Shown in pieces: positions 43,800-57,371 of a stretch of 64,000 bases of DNA. The first letter of the stretch is position 1. Every line of letters starts with the position of its first letter. Where the stretch lies: positions 177,369,604 through 177,433,603 of the forward strand of contig CM070873.1 in the NCBI GenBank assembly GCA_036365515.1, read 5' to 3'. This DNA is from Torymus aiolomorphi. Taxonomy: Eukaryota > Arthropoda > Insecta > Hymenoptera > Torymidae. Made by a program: the position numbers and the translations under genes. The notes beneath the pieces are model-generated. The model saw only the letters and a program-made list of their open reading frames with translations. It searched no databases and was not told the DNA's origin.

Positions 43800-45893
43800 T
43801 ATAATAATATTAATCAATGTAGTTTGACGACAATAGTCATTTACCATAAAAGATCGGATTGTAAAATTAAAGATAAAAGAATGATAATTTTTTCAGACAA
43901 TTTAGTTTACAATGCCATAGCACTTTACCTAATCTAAGAAATAATTACATTAAAAAATGTTTGGATTTCGTTAAAAAAGTTAATGTTTAAAAAATATATA
44001 CAACGTGTAGAATCTTCTTCACCAGTATGAAGATTTTTCTGTTGAAGTTGCATTGTCATCGGATTTCTCACGAAAAAAATGGATGTGATAGAATTGGTGC
44101 TTTCGTAAAATGTAATGTTAGGCGGACAAGTTTGGGGGAAGTATCTGATAATTATATACCAAGGCCACAAGATCTTTACGAGAGGGTAACAAAATATTTT
44201 GCAAATATTGCTTGCTTTTTTCATCAAAAGATGAATATTTAAAAACAATACGTAAACTAAAACCAAGGTTAGATTCAGCAGAAACAGTGCCTGAAACTCC
44301 ATCGTTTCACTATATCAAATTACATATTAGCAGATACAGGAAAGTTAGATCTAAAACGATTTTCAGCATCGGGAACTTCCCAATTGTCTCATACCTATTC
44401 GAATAAAAATAAAATAAAATTAGAAATTTAACTAGAAATTAACAGGAATGAAAGTTGATGTTTGAGGCTTTATTGTTTAATGATATTTTCCAGTATGAAA
44501 AACCGAAATGGTTCACTACAGTTATTAGTATATAGAGCTCGCTCGGGCGCAGCGCGAAGAGCGCGAGCGGCCGCTCGTCGCTGACTTTTTAAAGGGATGC
44601 GTGTGTTACCGACATAATTTTTCAAAGAGTATATCTCATGACAGTACTAAAAGAATCACTTCAGAAAAATTCTGAGTATAGTATTGACATATACGAAGGG
44701 CATGAAAATTGTCTTTTTCCAAATAAATGTTTAGAAATTTTTTAATTAAAAAAAAACTGTAATATCGATAAGTAGGAATGAGCATCTTTGTAACTTTAGT
44801 CCAATTTTTCAATGAGTATATCTCATGAGAGTATTAATAAAATCGCTCGAAAAAAAATTTTGAGTAAAGTTTTCATATATAAGGAGGGCGTGAAAATTAT
44901 GTTTTGCCAAATTAATGTTTGAAAAGTTAATTTATTAAATAATGAAATTGGGTTAATTTTGAACTCCACATGACCTTAATCTTGTAACTGTTGAACCCTT
45001 CATTTCTCGAATTCAAAAAATTAGAGTTTCTTAGTTTAAGAATTGTACTTTCGAATGATAAAATTCATTTTCTGACAAAAACATGATATACTTTGAGAAA
45101 AATGACTCTGAACTTTCAACTTGAATTTTTGACCAGAAGGAAGCGTTTCGGAGTAAAAGCAATAGCAACATTGGCACAATGTATCGAGGCTAATTTTCCG
45201 AATGCGTATAGCGAAATACTTGTCCCACGTTAGGTATCTCTTGATGACCATATAACAGTAATGGGACAGTCAGAAACGCGTTAAAAAGTATAGTGCCACT
45301 ATTGCATCCGAACGGATGTCCCACTACTGCTCCCAAGTAAATTAGCGTGGCCCACAACATCAGACAATAGTTATTTTGTTTGAATGCGTTTATTTTATAA
45401 CAGCAGCAACGAAAAAAACTTGTTTTTTTAAATAAACCTCGAAACACGAGCTATCTGTTGAGGCGATGAGTTTTCATGTATTATGTTTCGTTTTGGTACT
45501 AGAAAAGATTATAAAAAAAGTATGCTCCAAACTGTTCCACTATTGCATACTTTACCTTATATCAATAAACCATATTTTGAAAAATTATTTAGCTTTTATA
45601 CCATTAATAAAACCGAAGCAATATTGCATTAAAAAAACCGCTGCCAATTCATTGGCCCGTAGCTTCCTCAACCGTAATTTGTTGATACCTTTAATTAATT
45701 TTTAATAACAAAATTTATAATATTTTAAAAAATTTATTGCATAATTATAATTAAATTCATATATGAATATTAAAAATTGTTAATTTTTAAATTTATTTAT
45801 TTATTTATTATTTATTTATATTAAATTTATATAAATTTTGAGCTGATAAATAAAGTTATCATTTGAAATAGAAGTAAAATATCTATATTTTGA
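43800..45893. other. AT-rich flank with degenerate repeats
   Basis: No convincing gene. A degenerate repeat recurs at about 44621-44759 and 44803-44947 (both with GAGTATATCTCATGA and GGCGTGAAAATTATG-like blocks). The open frames at 44027-44242 and 45190-45447 have no recognisable domain. Confidence 0.5.
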
Positions 45894-46043
45894 CATGGTG
45901 TGGTTTGTGCACATAAGAATTATGCACATATTTATTGTGCACACTTTAGCATTGGAGTATACACATAGATATAGATATACACCAATGCTAAAGTGTGCAC
46001 AATAAATATGTGCATAATTCTTATGTGCACAAACCACACCATG
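45894..46043. repeat. Perfect 62-bp-arm palindromic hairpin
   Basis: The arm 45894-45955 (start CATGGTGTGGTTTGTGCACA) is the exact reverse complement of 45982-46043, with a 26-bp loop. I found no mismatch in 62 pairs. Confidence 0.9.
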
Positions 46044-47054
<1,011 letters not shown>

Positions 47055-47110
47055 TTTCCAAAAACCATGTATTTTGATATCTAACACCTCGGAACCCAAT
47101 TATAACATTC

Positions 47111-50100
47111 CTTAATAAATTTTATACGCTCGTAATAATATAGTTCTATAAAATGGCTAAATTGAACTCCACGAGCAAATTCTCTTACAGTTAGTCGTAA
47201 TACATTTCCCAAATCGAAATAGTGTGCTACATTTTTATAGCCCGTACTATTTGATAGAAAATTTTAGCACACGGCGACACTGGTAAGAGAAGTATAGAAA
47301 ATACTTTAATAAAAATTACAAATTTACAAAACACAGGGAACTGAAATGCGTTTCGTCCTTAGTCGTACCGGGTGGACTCATCTGGAAGATCCCGGTAGAC
47401 TTATCTTCGACGCCGAAAATAAATGTTACTTGGATTTATTTAAGTAAGTTGGAAAGTGATTTTATTCAAGCCAAGAAGTGGCAGCCACCTGGTGGATAAA
47501 GTAACAAAGATACAGATATAAATAAAATTTAGCCATGTTTGTGATCCAATGCCGTTTAAGTTACTTAATAAATTTTATACGCTCGTAATAATATAGTTCT
47601 ATAAAATGGCTAAATTGATCTCCACGAGCATATTCTCTTACAGTTAGTCGTAATACCTTTCCCAAATCGAAATAGTGTGCTACATTTTTAAGCCCGCACT
47701 ATTTGATAGAAAATTTTAGCACACGGCGACACTGATAAGAGAAGTATAGAAAATACTTTAATAAAAATTACAAATTTACAAAACACAGGGAACTGAAATG
47801 CGTTTCGTCATTAGTCGTACCGGGTGGACTCATCAGGAAGATCCCGGTAGACTTATCTTCGACGCCGAAAATAAATGTTACTTGGATTTATTTAAGGAAG
47901 TTGGAAAGTGATTTTATTCAAGCCAAGAAGTGGCAGCCACCTGGTGGTTAAAGTAACAAAGATACAGATATAAATAAAATTTAGCCATGTTTGTGATCCA
48001 ATGCCGTTTAAGTTTCTTAATAAATTTTTTATACGCTCGTAATAATATAGTTCTATAAAATGGCTAAATTGATCTCCACGAGCAAATTCTCTTACAGTTA
48101 GTCGTAATACCTTTCCCAAATCGAAATAGTGTGCTACATTTTTATAGCCCGCACTATTTGATAGAAAATTTTAGCACACGGCGACACTGGTAAGAGAAGT
48201 ATAGAAAATACTTTAATAAAAATTACAAATTTACAAAATACAGGAAACTGAAAAGCGTTTCGTGCTTAGTCGTACCGGGTGGACTAATCAGGAAGATCCC
48301 GGTAGACTTATCTTCGACGCCGGAAATAAATGTTACTTGGATTTATTTAAAGAAGTTGGAAAGTGATTTTATTTGTGGAAGCCAAGAAGTGGCAGCCACC
48401 TGGTGGATAAATTAACAAAGATACAGATATAAATAAAATTTAGGCATGTTTGTGATCCAATGCCGTTTAAGTTTCTTAATAAATTTTATACGCTTGTAAT
48501 AATATAGTTCTATAAAGTGGCTAAATTGATCTCCACGAGCAAATTCTCTTACAGTTAGTCGTAATACCTTTCCCAAATTGAAATAGTGTGCTACATTTTT
48601 ATAGCCCGCACTATTTGATAGAAAATTTTAGCACACGGCGACACTGCTAAGAAAAGTATAGAAAATACTTTAATAAAAATTACAAATTTACAAAATACAG
48701 GGAACTGAAATGCGTTTCGTCCTTAGTCGTACCGGGTGAACTCATCAGGAAGATCCCGGTAGACTTATCTTCGACGCCGAAAATAAATGTTACTTGGATT
48801 TATTTAAGTAAGTTGGAAAGTGATTTTATTCAAGCCAAGAAGTGGCAGCCACCTGGTGGATAAAGTAACAAAGATACAGATATAAATAAAATTTAGCCAT
48901 GTTTGTGATCCAATGCCGTTTAAGTTTCTTAATAAATTTTATACGCTCGTAATAATATAGTTCTATAAAATGGCTAAATTGATCTCCACGAGCAAATTCT
49001 CTTACAGTTAGTCGTAATACCTTTCCCAAATCGAAATAGTGTGCTACATTTTTATAGCCCGCACTATTTGATAGAAAATTTTAGCACACGGCGACACTGG
49101 TAAGAGAAGTATAGAAAATACTTTATAATTTATAAAAATTACAAATTTACAAAATACAGGGAACTGAAATGCGTTCCGTCCTTAGTCGTACCAGGTGGAC
49201 TCATCAGGAAGATCCCGGTAGACTTATCTTCGACGCCGAAAATAAATGTTACTTGGATTTATTTAAGGAAGTTGGAAAGTTATTTTATTTGTAAAAGCCA
49301 ATAAATCTTACTTGGATTTATTTAAGGAAGTTGGAAAGATATTTTATTTGTAAAAGCCAAGACGTGGCAGCCACCTGGTGGATAAAGTAACAAAGATACA
49401 GATATAAATAAAATTTAGGCATGTTTGTGATCCAATGCCGTTTAAGTTTCTTAATAAATTTTATACGCTCGTAATAATATAGTTCTATAAAATGGCTAAA
49501 TTGATCTCCACGAGCAAATTCTCTTACAGTTAGTCGTAATACCTTTCCCAAATCGAAATAGTGTGCTACATTATTATAGCCCGCACTATTTGATAGAAAA
49601 TTTTAGCACAAGGCGACACTGGTAAGAGAAGTATAGAAAATACTTTAATGAAAATTACAAATTTACAAAATACAGGGAACTGAAATGCGTTTCGTCCTTA
49701 GTCGTACCGGGTGGACTCATCTGGAGGATCCCGGTAGACCTATCTTCGACGCCGAAAATAAATGTTACTTGGATTTATCTAAGGAAGTTGGAAAGTGATT
49801 TTATTTGTGGAAGCCAAGAAGTGGCAGCCACCTGGTGGATAAAGTAACAAAGATACAGATATAAATCGAATTTAGGCATGTTTGTTATTCAATGCCGTTT
49901 AAGTTTCTTAATAAATTTTTTTATACGCTGTAATAATATAGTTCTATAAAATGGCTAAATTAATCTCCACGAGCAAATTCTCTTACAGTTAGTCGTAATA
50001 TCTTTCCCAAATCGAAATAGTGTGCTACATTTCTATAGCCCCCACTATTTGATAGAAAATTTTAGCACACGGCGACACAGGTAAGAGAAGTATAGAAAAT

Positions 50101-51971
50101 ACTTTATAATTTATAAAAATTACAAATTTACAAAATACAGGGAACTGAAATGCGTTTCGTCCTTAGTCGTACCGGGTGGACACATCAGGAAGATCCCGGT
50201 AGACTTCTCTTCGACGCCGAAAATAAATATTACTTGGATTTATTTATGGAAGTTGGAAAGTGATTTTATTTGTGGAAGCCAAGAAGTGGAAGCCACCTGG
50301 TGGATAAAGTAACAAAGATACAGATATAAATCAAATTTAGGCATGTTTGTGATTCAATGCCGTTTAAGTTTCTTAATAAATTTTATACGCTCGTAATAAT
50401 AGTTCTATAAAGTGGCTAAATTGATCTCCACGAGCAAATTCTCTTACAGTTAGTCGTAATACCTTTCCCAAATTGAAATAGTGTGCTACATTTTTATAGC
50501 CCGCACTATTTGATAGAAAATTTTAGCACACGGCGACACTGGTAAGAAAAGTATAGAAAATACTTTAATAAAAATTACAAATTCACAAAATACAGGGAAC
50601 TGAAAAACGTTTCGTGCTTAGTCGTACCGGGTGGACTCATCAGGAAGATTCCGGTAGACTTATCTTCGACGCCGAAAATAAATGTTACTCGGATTTATTT
50701 AAGGAAGTTGGAAAGTTATTTTATTTGTAAAAGCCAATAAATGTTACTTGGATTTATTTAAGGAAGTTGGAAAGTTATTTTATTTGTAAAAGCCAAGACG
50801 TGGCAGCCACCTGGTGGATAAAGTAACAAAGATACAGATATAAATAAAATTTAGGCATGTTTGTGATCCAATGCCGTTTAAGTTTCTTAATAAATTTTAT
50901 ACGCTCGTAATAATATAGTTCTATAAAATGGCTAAATTGATCTCCACGAGCAAATTCTCTTACAGTTAGTCGTAATACCTTTCCCAAATCGAAATAGTGT
51001 GCTACATTTTTATAGCCCGCACTATTTGATAGAAAATTTTAGCTCACGGCGACACTGGTAAGAGAAGTATAGAAAATACTTTAATAAAAATTACAAATTT
51101 ACAAAATACAGGGAACTGAAATGCGTTTCGTCCTTAGTCGTACCGGGTGGACTCATCAGAAAGATCCCGGTAGACCTATCTTCGACGCCGAAAATAAATG
51201 TTACTTGGATTTATTTAAGGAAGTTGGAAAGTGATTTTATTTGTGGAAGCCAGGAAGTGGCAGCCATCTGGTGGATAAAGTAACAAAGATACAGATATAA
51301 ATCAAATTTAGGCATGTTTGTGATACAATGCCGTTTAAGTTTGTTAATAAATTTTTTTATACGTTGTAATAATATAGTTCTATAAAATGGCTAAATTGAT
51401 CTCCACGAGCAAATTTCTTACAGTTAGTCGTAATATCTTTCCCAAATCGAAATAGTGTGCTACATTTCTATAGCCCGCACTATTTGATAGAAAATTTTAG
51501 CACGCGGCGACACTGGTAAGAGAAGTATAGAAAATACTTTAATAAAAATTACAAATTTACAAAATACAGGGAACTGAAATGCGTTTCGTCCTTAGACGTA
51601 CCGGGTGGACTCATCAGGAAGATCCCGGTAGACTTATCTTCGACGCCGAAAATAAATGTTACTTGGATTTATTTAAGGAAGTTGGAAAGTAATTTTATTT
51701 GTGAAAGCACAGAAGTGGCAGCCACCTGGTGGATAAAGTAACAAAGATACAGATATAAATAAAATTTAGGCATGTTTGTGATCCAATGCCGTTTAAGTTT
51801 CTTAATAAATTTTATACGCTCGTAATAATATAGTTCTATAAAATGGCTAAATTGATCTCCACGAGCAAATTCTCTTACAGTTAGTCGTAATACCTTTCCC
51901 AAATCGAAATAGTGTGCTACATTTTTATAGCCCGCACTATTTGATAGAAAATTTTAGCACACGGCGACACT
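47111..51971 (-). repeat. ~452-bp satellite array, 11 tandem copies
   Basis: The unit begins CTTAATAAATTTTATACGCT, at about 47111, 47563, 48015, 48475, 48928, 49450, 49908, 50372, 50886, 51345 and 51800. Spacing is 452-464 bp, except two long units (522 and 514) that have a local ~60-bp duplication of TTACTTGGATTTATTTAAGG. Units encode a repeated minus-strand frame with LRLTVREFARGDQFSHFIEL. The last direct unit is truncated near 51971. Confidence 0.92.
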
Positions 51972-52345
51972 GTTACTTTATCCACCAGGTGGCTGCCACT
52001 TCTTGGCTTCCACAAATAAAATCACTTTCCAACTTCCTTAAATAAATCCAAGTAACATTTATTTTCGGCGTCGAAGATAAGTCTACCGGGATCTTCCTGA
52101 TGATTCCACCCGGTACGACTAAGGACGAAACGCATTTCAGTTCCCAGTATTTTGTAAATTTGTAATTTTTATTAAAGTATTTTCTATACTTCTCTTACCA
52201 GTGTCGCCGTGTGCGACCAAATTTTCTATCAAATAGTGCGGGCTATAAAAATGTAGCACACTATTTCGATTTAGGAAAGGTATTACGACTAACGGTAAGT
52301 GAATTTGCTCGTGGAGATCAATTTAGCCATTTTATAGAACAATTA
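51972..52345 (+). repeat. Inverted unit at the end of the 452-bp satellite
   Basis: At 51972 the sequence turns over: ACTTTATCCACCAGGTGGCT through TTAGCCATTTTATAGAACAA is the reverse complement of the array unit. It is the only unit in this orientation. Confidence 0.85.
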
Positions 52346-52369
52346 TAACATGTTATTAGAACAACTCAA

Positions 52370-54108
52370 AAATTTACTAAAATTAATAAACTCACGAGAT
52401 TTGATTTTTTTACGTTCTTTTTCGTGTTTTTTCGGCTATTTTAGCCCCTTTGCACCCCCCAAGCGAAAGGTTCCGGATCGAATTTCATATCCCCAATTTT
52501 TTTGCAAGGCTATGGCAACATCTGGAAGAAATATCAGCTATAAAATTTGTCTTAAATTAATAAACTCGCGAGAGATGATTTTTTCACGTTACTTTTCGTG
52601 TAATTCCAGCTATTTTAGCCCCTTTGCACCCCCCAAGCGAAAGGTTCCGGATCGAATTTCATATCCCCAATTTTTGGGCAAGGCTATGGCAACATCTGGA
52701 AGTAATATCAGCCATAAGATTTGTCTTAAATTAATAAACCCACGAGAGATGATTTTTTCACGCTGTTTTTCGTGTAATATCGGCTATTTTACCCCCTTTG
52801 CAGCCCCCAAGCGAAAGGTTCCTTATCGAATTTCATATCCCCAATTGTTTTGCAAGACTATGGCAACATCTGGCAGAAATATAAGCCATAAAATTTGTCT
52901 TAAATTAGTAAACTCGCGAGAGATGATTTTCTCACGTTGTTTTTCGTGTAATATCGGCTATTTAACCCCCTTTGCAGCCCCCAAGTGAAAGGTTCCGGAT
53001 CGAATTTCATATCTTCAATTTTTTTGCAAGGCTATGGCAACATCTGGAAGAAATATCAGCCATAAAATTTGTCTTAAATTAATAATCTCACGATAGATGA
53101 TTTTTTCATGTTATTTGCGTGTATTTTCGGCTATTTTGGCCCCTTATCAGCCGCCAAGCGAAAGGTTCCGGATCGAATTTGATATCCCCAAATTTTTTGC
53201 AAAGTTATGGCAACATCCGAAAGAAATATCAGCCATAAAATTTGTCTTAAATTAATAAACTCGCTAGAGATGATTTTTTCACGTTATTTTTCGTGTATTT
53301 TCGGCTATTTTAGCTCCTTTGCACCCCCCAAGCGAAAGGTTCCGGATCGAATTTCATATCCCCAATTTTTTCGTAAGGCAACATCTGGAAGAAATATCAG
53401 CCATAAAATTTGTCTTAAATTAATAAACTCGCGAGAGATGATTTTATCACGTTATTTATCCTGTTTTTGCGGCTTTTAGCCCATTTGCAGCCCCCAAGCG
53501 AAAGGTTCCGGATCGAATTTCATATCCCCAATTTTTTTTCAAGGTTATGGCAATAACTGTAAGAAATGTCAGGCATAAAATTTGTCTTAAATTAGTAAAC
53601 TCACGAGAGATGATTTTTTCACGTTATTTTTCGTGTATTTTCGGCTATTTTAGCCCCTTTGCACCCCCCAAGCGAAAGGTTCCCGATCGAATTTCATATC
53701 CCCAATTTTTTCGCAAGGCTATGGCAACATCTGGAAGAAATATCAGCCATAAAATTTGTCTTAAATTAATAAACTCGCGAGAGATGATTTTTTCACGTTA
53801 TTTATCCTGTTTTTTCTGCTATTTAAGCCCATTTGCATCCCCCAAGCGAAAGGTTCCGGATCGAATTTCATATCCCCAATTTTTTGCAAGGCTATGGTAA
53901 CAACTGAAAGAAATATCAGCCATAAAATTTGTCTTAAATTAGTAAACTCACGAGAGATGATTTTTTCACTTTATTTTTCGTGTATTTTCGGCCATTTTAG
54001 CCCCTTTGCACCCCCAAGCGAAAGGTTTCCTATCGTATTTCATATCCCCAATTTTTCTGCACGGCTTTGGCAACATCTGGAAGAAATATCAGCCATAGAA
54101 TTTATTGG
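52370..54108 (+). repeat. ~174-bp satellite, about 10 copies
   Basis: Units spaced mostly 173-174 bp (one 172, one 168), marked by AGATGATTTTTTCACGTTA, with GCCCCTTTGCACCCCCCAAG, GAAAGGTTCCGGATCGAATT and TATGGCAACATCTGGAAGAA. Most units are a multiple of three, so a long plus-strand frame of 58-codon repeats (KLINSREMIFSRYFSC core) is open at 52350-52988, again at 53547-53900, and so on. Nothing suggests that it is expressed. Confidence 0.92.
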
Positions 54109-54112
54109 TGAA

Positions 54113-54650
54113 AGCAGCTAATTGTAGTGGTCTAATAATCTTGTTAATTGTAGCTAGTGGCAAAAATTACTATCAAAGTTTGTCCTGAGAAGGTGGCAAA
54201 TAACAGCATTAGTTGTTTACGACGTTTCAGACATTCTTTATTGATTATGTACCTCTTCAAGCAGCTAGTAACAAAGTACAAAATACAACTGTTAACAACA
54301 TCGTATATAAACTTAATTAAGATCACATAATTTTACAAGTAACAATTAATACTTACAAAGTCTGTATTTTTTCCTGAGCATTACGGAGAACTATCCGTTC
54401 GTCAATGTAACGAGCATGACAAAATTTTCCTATTTATACCTATGTGTGTATTAGTGTGAGTGTAAGTAAGAAGGCAACATGTACTGGCTTAATTGTGTAG
54501 AGCTTTTTGGGTGTACACACAAAATACAACCTTCCATAACCTACTCTCCTGATATATGTTCCACTATTGTATGTGATATTTTTTTTTTTTTTTGATACTA
54601 GGAAGGAGATAGTAATTCAAAATTATTAATCATAGTGTTATATTCTTATG
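54113..54650 (-). repeat. PLE-B pLTR-like repeat, copy 1
   Basis: Direct repeat of 57372-57930: the block AAAGCAGCTAATTGTAGTGG with GTCTAATAATCTTGTTAATT starts both. A homopolymer (T)n at about 54583 precedes a GATACTAGGAAGGAGATAG block. Confidence 0.8.
54221..54260 (-). ncRNA. Hammerhead-like motif, PLE-B copy 1
   Basis: Minus strand: CTTGAAGAGGTACAT...ATGTCTGAAACGTC. The first core box has lost a base match (TTGAAGA), so this copy is degraded. Confidence 0.4.
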
Positions 54651-55329
54651 GAAGTTTATTAATTTCAAATTGCTTGTTCATAAATTTCATTTGTGTGTGT
54701 ATATATAATGCTTCGGAAAATAGTCTTTTTTCTTTATTTCTTTCATGATCTAATATATTAACAGTGTTGAAATTTATAGTATGATTATTTTCTATCCTAT
54801 GTTTGTGTAGTGACGAATTTTCATCTTCTTCCATGTATTTATTATGGTGTTCTTTGATTCTTACACCTAAGCGCCGACAAGTTTGGCCAACATAGGACGC
54901 ATTACAATTATTACAATTGATTTTATACACAACGTTAGACTTTTCTAATTTTACATTATTGTCTTTTTCTAGTATTATAATATTGTTCATTTTGTTTTGT
55001 GTACTAAATATAACATTAGTGTTTAATCGTTTAAAAAAGTTCTTTGTAAAACCTTCGATTTCTTTCACATATGGTAGACAAATGAAATTCTTGTTGTCAT
55101 TATTTGAATTTTCTTGAGTACTTCTTGTGCAATAGATCTTTTTTAATCGTTTTTTTTTTATATAAAACTCTATAAAATCAAGAGGATAATCATTTTTTGT
55201 TAAAACTTTCTTGATAAAGGCAATATTATTTCTATGGAAAGAACTATATGATAACTTTATGGCTCGATCGATAAGGCAATAAATTATGGTTATTTTGTTG
55301 CTAATTGGATGATGTGAATTGAAGTTCAA
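54646..55329 (-). CDS. PLE-B GIY-YIG endonuclease and RT C-terminal part
   Basis: A 227-residue frame starting in the RT connection region (NFNSHHPISNK) and running through NDYPLDFIEFYIKKKRLKKI to VVYKINCNNCNASYVGQTC, RRLGVRIKEHHNKYMEEDEN and HKHRIENNHTINFN. That is a complete GIY-YIG domain with the cysteine pair before YVGQT. It ends near the 3' end of the element, as in Penelope. The frame is open for the whole domain; a small frameshift separates it from the RT palm frame upstream (55385-55930). Confidence 0.88.
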   Translation of the reverse strand: MNFNSHHPISNKITIIYCLIDRAIKLSYSSFHRNNIAFIKKVLTKNDYPLDFIEFYIKKKRLKKIYCTRSTQENSNNDNKNFICLPYVKEIEGFTKNFFKRLNTNVIFSTQNKMNNIIILEKDNNVKLEKSNVVYKINCNNCNASYVGQTCRRLGVRIKEHHNKYMEEDENSSLHKHRIENNHTINFNTVNILDHERNKEKRLFSEALYIHTQMKFMNKQFEINKLP

Positions 55330-55384
55330 ATATCTACCTAAGAAAGTCGGTTTTCTGTACCAATCTGTTATAATTTTCTTTTGT

Positions 55385-55930
55385 TCAGTAATAGTAATCT
55401 TTTTCGGCTGTAAATTGAAGATTTTTATCGTAATTATTGAAAATCCTTAATGTTTCATCTATGTGGTCTTTGTGTATACATAATATTACATCATCAACAT
55501 ATCGAAAATAAAATAACGGTTTTGAGATTAAGAGGTTTATACAATGCGACTCTAGGTCTTCCATGACAATGTCTGATAAAACTGGACTGATAGGATTGCC
55601 CATTGCTGATCCGAAAATTTTTTTGTAAAAGTTTTGGTTGGATTGAAAATAATTATTAGTTAAGATAAACTTAATAACGTTACTTAATTCCGACAAATTT
55701 AAATTTGTCTTGTTGTGTACTTGATGCCATCTTTCTTCTGTTGCTTTTAATACTAAATATTCTGTTACATGTGTGAATAAACTCACAACATCAAAACTGA
55801 TGAGTTTATAATCGTCGGGTATATGAAGGTTATCAATTTTCTCTTTTAGTTTTGAGCTGTAATCGATATGTGACCTAGGTATTTTTATATTTTTTTTGTA
55901 GGAAATTGGCAACAAATTTTGATAATTCAT
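55385..55930 (-). pseudogene. PLE-B reverse transcriptase palm
   Basis: A 181-codon frame with LISFDVVSLFTHV (motif A), IFGSAMGNPISPVLSDIVME (motif B) and FRYVDDVILC (motif C, YVDD), followed by FTAEKDYYY. It overlaps the preceding N-terminal RT frame (55875-56165), so the RT is split by a frameshift near 55900. Family B is clearly different from PLE-A: about half of the residues in these motifs differ. Confidence 0.87.
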
Positions 55931-56165
55931 ATGTAGGTGAGTTCATCGTTGAAATAATCGGTCTTAGCGGAAAGTCAGTTTTACGAATTTTAACTAATCC
56001 ATAAGCTTTAGAAATGTTAAATTTGTTTACAACAGGTTCTAGTTTTTTGCCTGCAGCCGAAAAGTCAATTTTATTTAACCACTGAATTAACTCATTTGTT
56101 TCTCTTTCTAATTTTGGTAACGGATTAGATTTTATTTTTTGATAGTATTTTTTATCTGCAAACAA
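55875..56165 (-). pseudogene. PLE-B reverse transcriptase fingers
   Basis: A 96-codon frame with AYGLVKIRKTDFPLRPIIST and MNSPTYELSKFVANFLQ, corresponding to GLIKIHKDNFPVRHIISAIS of PLE-A. It lies between the N-terminal frame (56245-56655) and the palm. Confidence 0.82.
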
Positions 56166-56244
56166 ACTATTAAGTTTTTGGTTATAAGTGGCTTTATTTA
56201 TGATGACAGTAGTATTTCCTTTGTCGGTTCTGGTGATTAAGATA

Positions 56245-56655
56245 TCAGAATTGTTTTTTATAAATTGTTTTGTTTTTTTGTAAGTCCATTTTTAATCTAT
56301 TGTCAAAATATGAATGTGTAAACAAATCCTTATTACAAACTCTTTTTATAGTATTTAAAATCGTTCCTCTTATTTTTGGAATATAAACAGGTATCGGATA
56401 CTTTTTCGCGAAAACTTCAAAGTTTTTTACATAAGTTGTTGCTAGCCTATTGTCAAATTTATTGTTAAAATTAAACTTTTCGCCAAGTTTTAAAGTATCG
56501 TTGACATATTTTGGGAGTTCAACGTCCGTAAGATTAACACACCATTTGTCATCTTCCTTGATAGAATCATCGGGGCCAATCACCTGTGTGTTATTATTCC
56601 GGGTGTTGAACTCTGTATTTCGCAACGGATTGGCACTGTATCTATCTTTTTGCAA
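56245..56655 (-). pseudogene. PLE-B region between N-terminal domain and RT
   Basis: A 136-codon frame with KWCVNLTDVELPKYVNDTLK and LGEKFNF, matching KWFVNLSKVHLPQFVIDTLQ and LGKKFNF of PLE-A. Twenty-one codons upstream is an in-frame TAA at 56719-56721 that separates it from the N-terminal frame. Confidence 0.78.
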
Positions 56656-56718
56656 AACATGCTTATATTTTTGAAAGTAAATCCTGTGCAGTTTATTTTC
56701 AAGGTTTGTCTTTAATTT

Positions 56719-57285
56719 TTATGTACTAAACATTAGTTTTGTGTTATAATAATCCAAAAATAACGTGATTAAATCTACACCAAATACTTTTTCTAAATGT
56801 GAAAACGCTTTTTTGACATCTTTTTCCTTATAGTTAATTTTTGTATGCAGATCCATCATTTCTATATTCAATAATCGTGACATTGTGCGGTTTATAATTT
56901 TTTGTTGTTTTAACTTTCCGGTATTTAAAAACATCTGATTGTTTTTTATGTTTTTTGTGATAAAATTAAGGTGATTAGGAACAATGTGATAATACCGGCA
57001 TTTAGTTAAAAATATGCATTGTTCTTTGGAATACATGTTGTTGAACAATAATTTGGTCACACGGTAAAATTTCTTTTTTGTGTCAAAACCAAAAATTTGA
57101 AATAAAAGATGTATGATATCATTAAGTTTAACATCTTTTCGTTTTTTTAGAAAATGAAATAATAATTTTGTTTTTACTATTCGATGGTTTAACGTACGTG
57201 TTGTATCTGGTACCTCCATGGTGATAGAGTGGTGAGTTGACATACGCGTTGTATCTTGTTGATTTTGTGTCGTTTGCTCCTCCAT
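56719..57285 (-). pseudogene. PLE-B N-terminal domain
   Basis: A 188-codon frame with NNMYSKEQCIFLTKCRYYHI and VPNHLNFITKNIKNNQMF, then RTMSRLLNIEMMDLHTK and FLDYYNTKLMFS, parallel to 2270-2752 of PLE-A. It ends at an in-frame TAA, after which the reading frame continues into 56245-56655. Confidence 0.72.
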
Positions 57286-57371
57286 GATGATATAGCGATG
57301 AATTATGTGTGCTGATAGTATGCACTTGACAACGTATATTAGGCCAAACGTTGTAAGAAGTTATTCGTGAA

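Noticed and set aside
47892..51902. Repeated 67-77 codon minus-strand frames in the 452-bp satellite
   Set aside because: Unit length is mostly not a multiple of three, and the frames end at satellite boundaries; a conserved gene is not supported.
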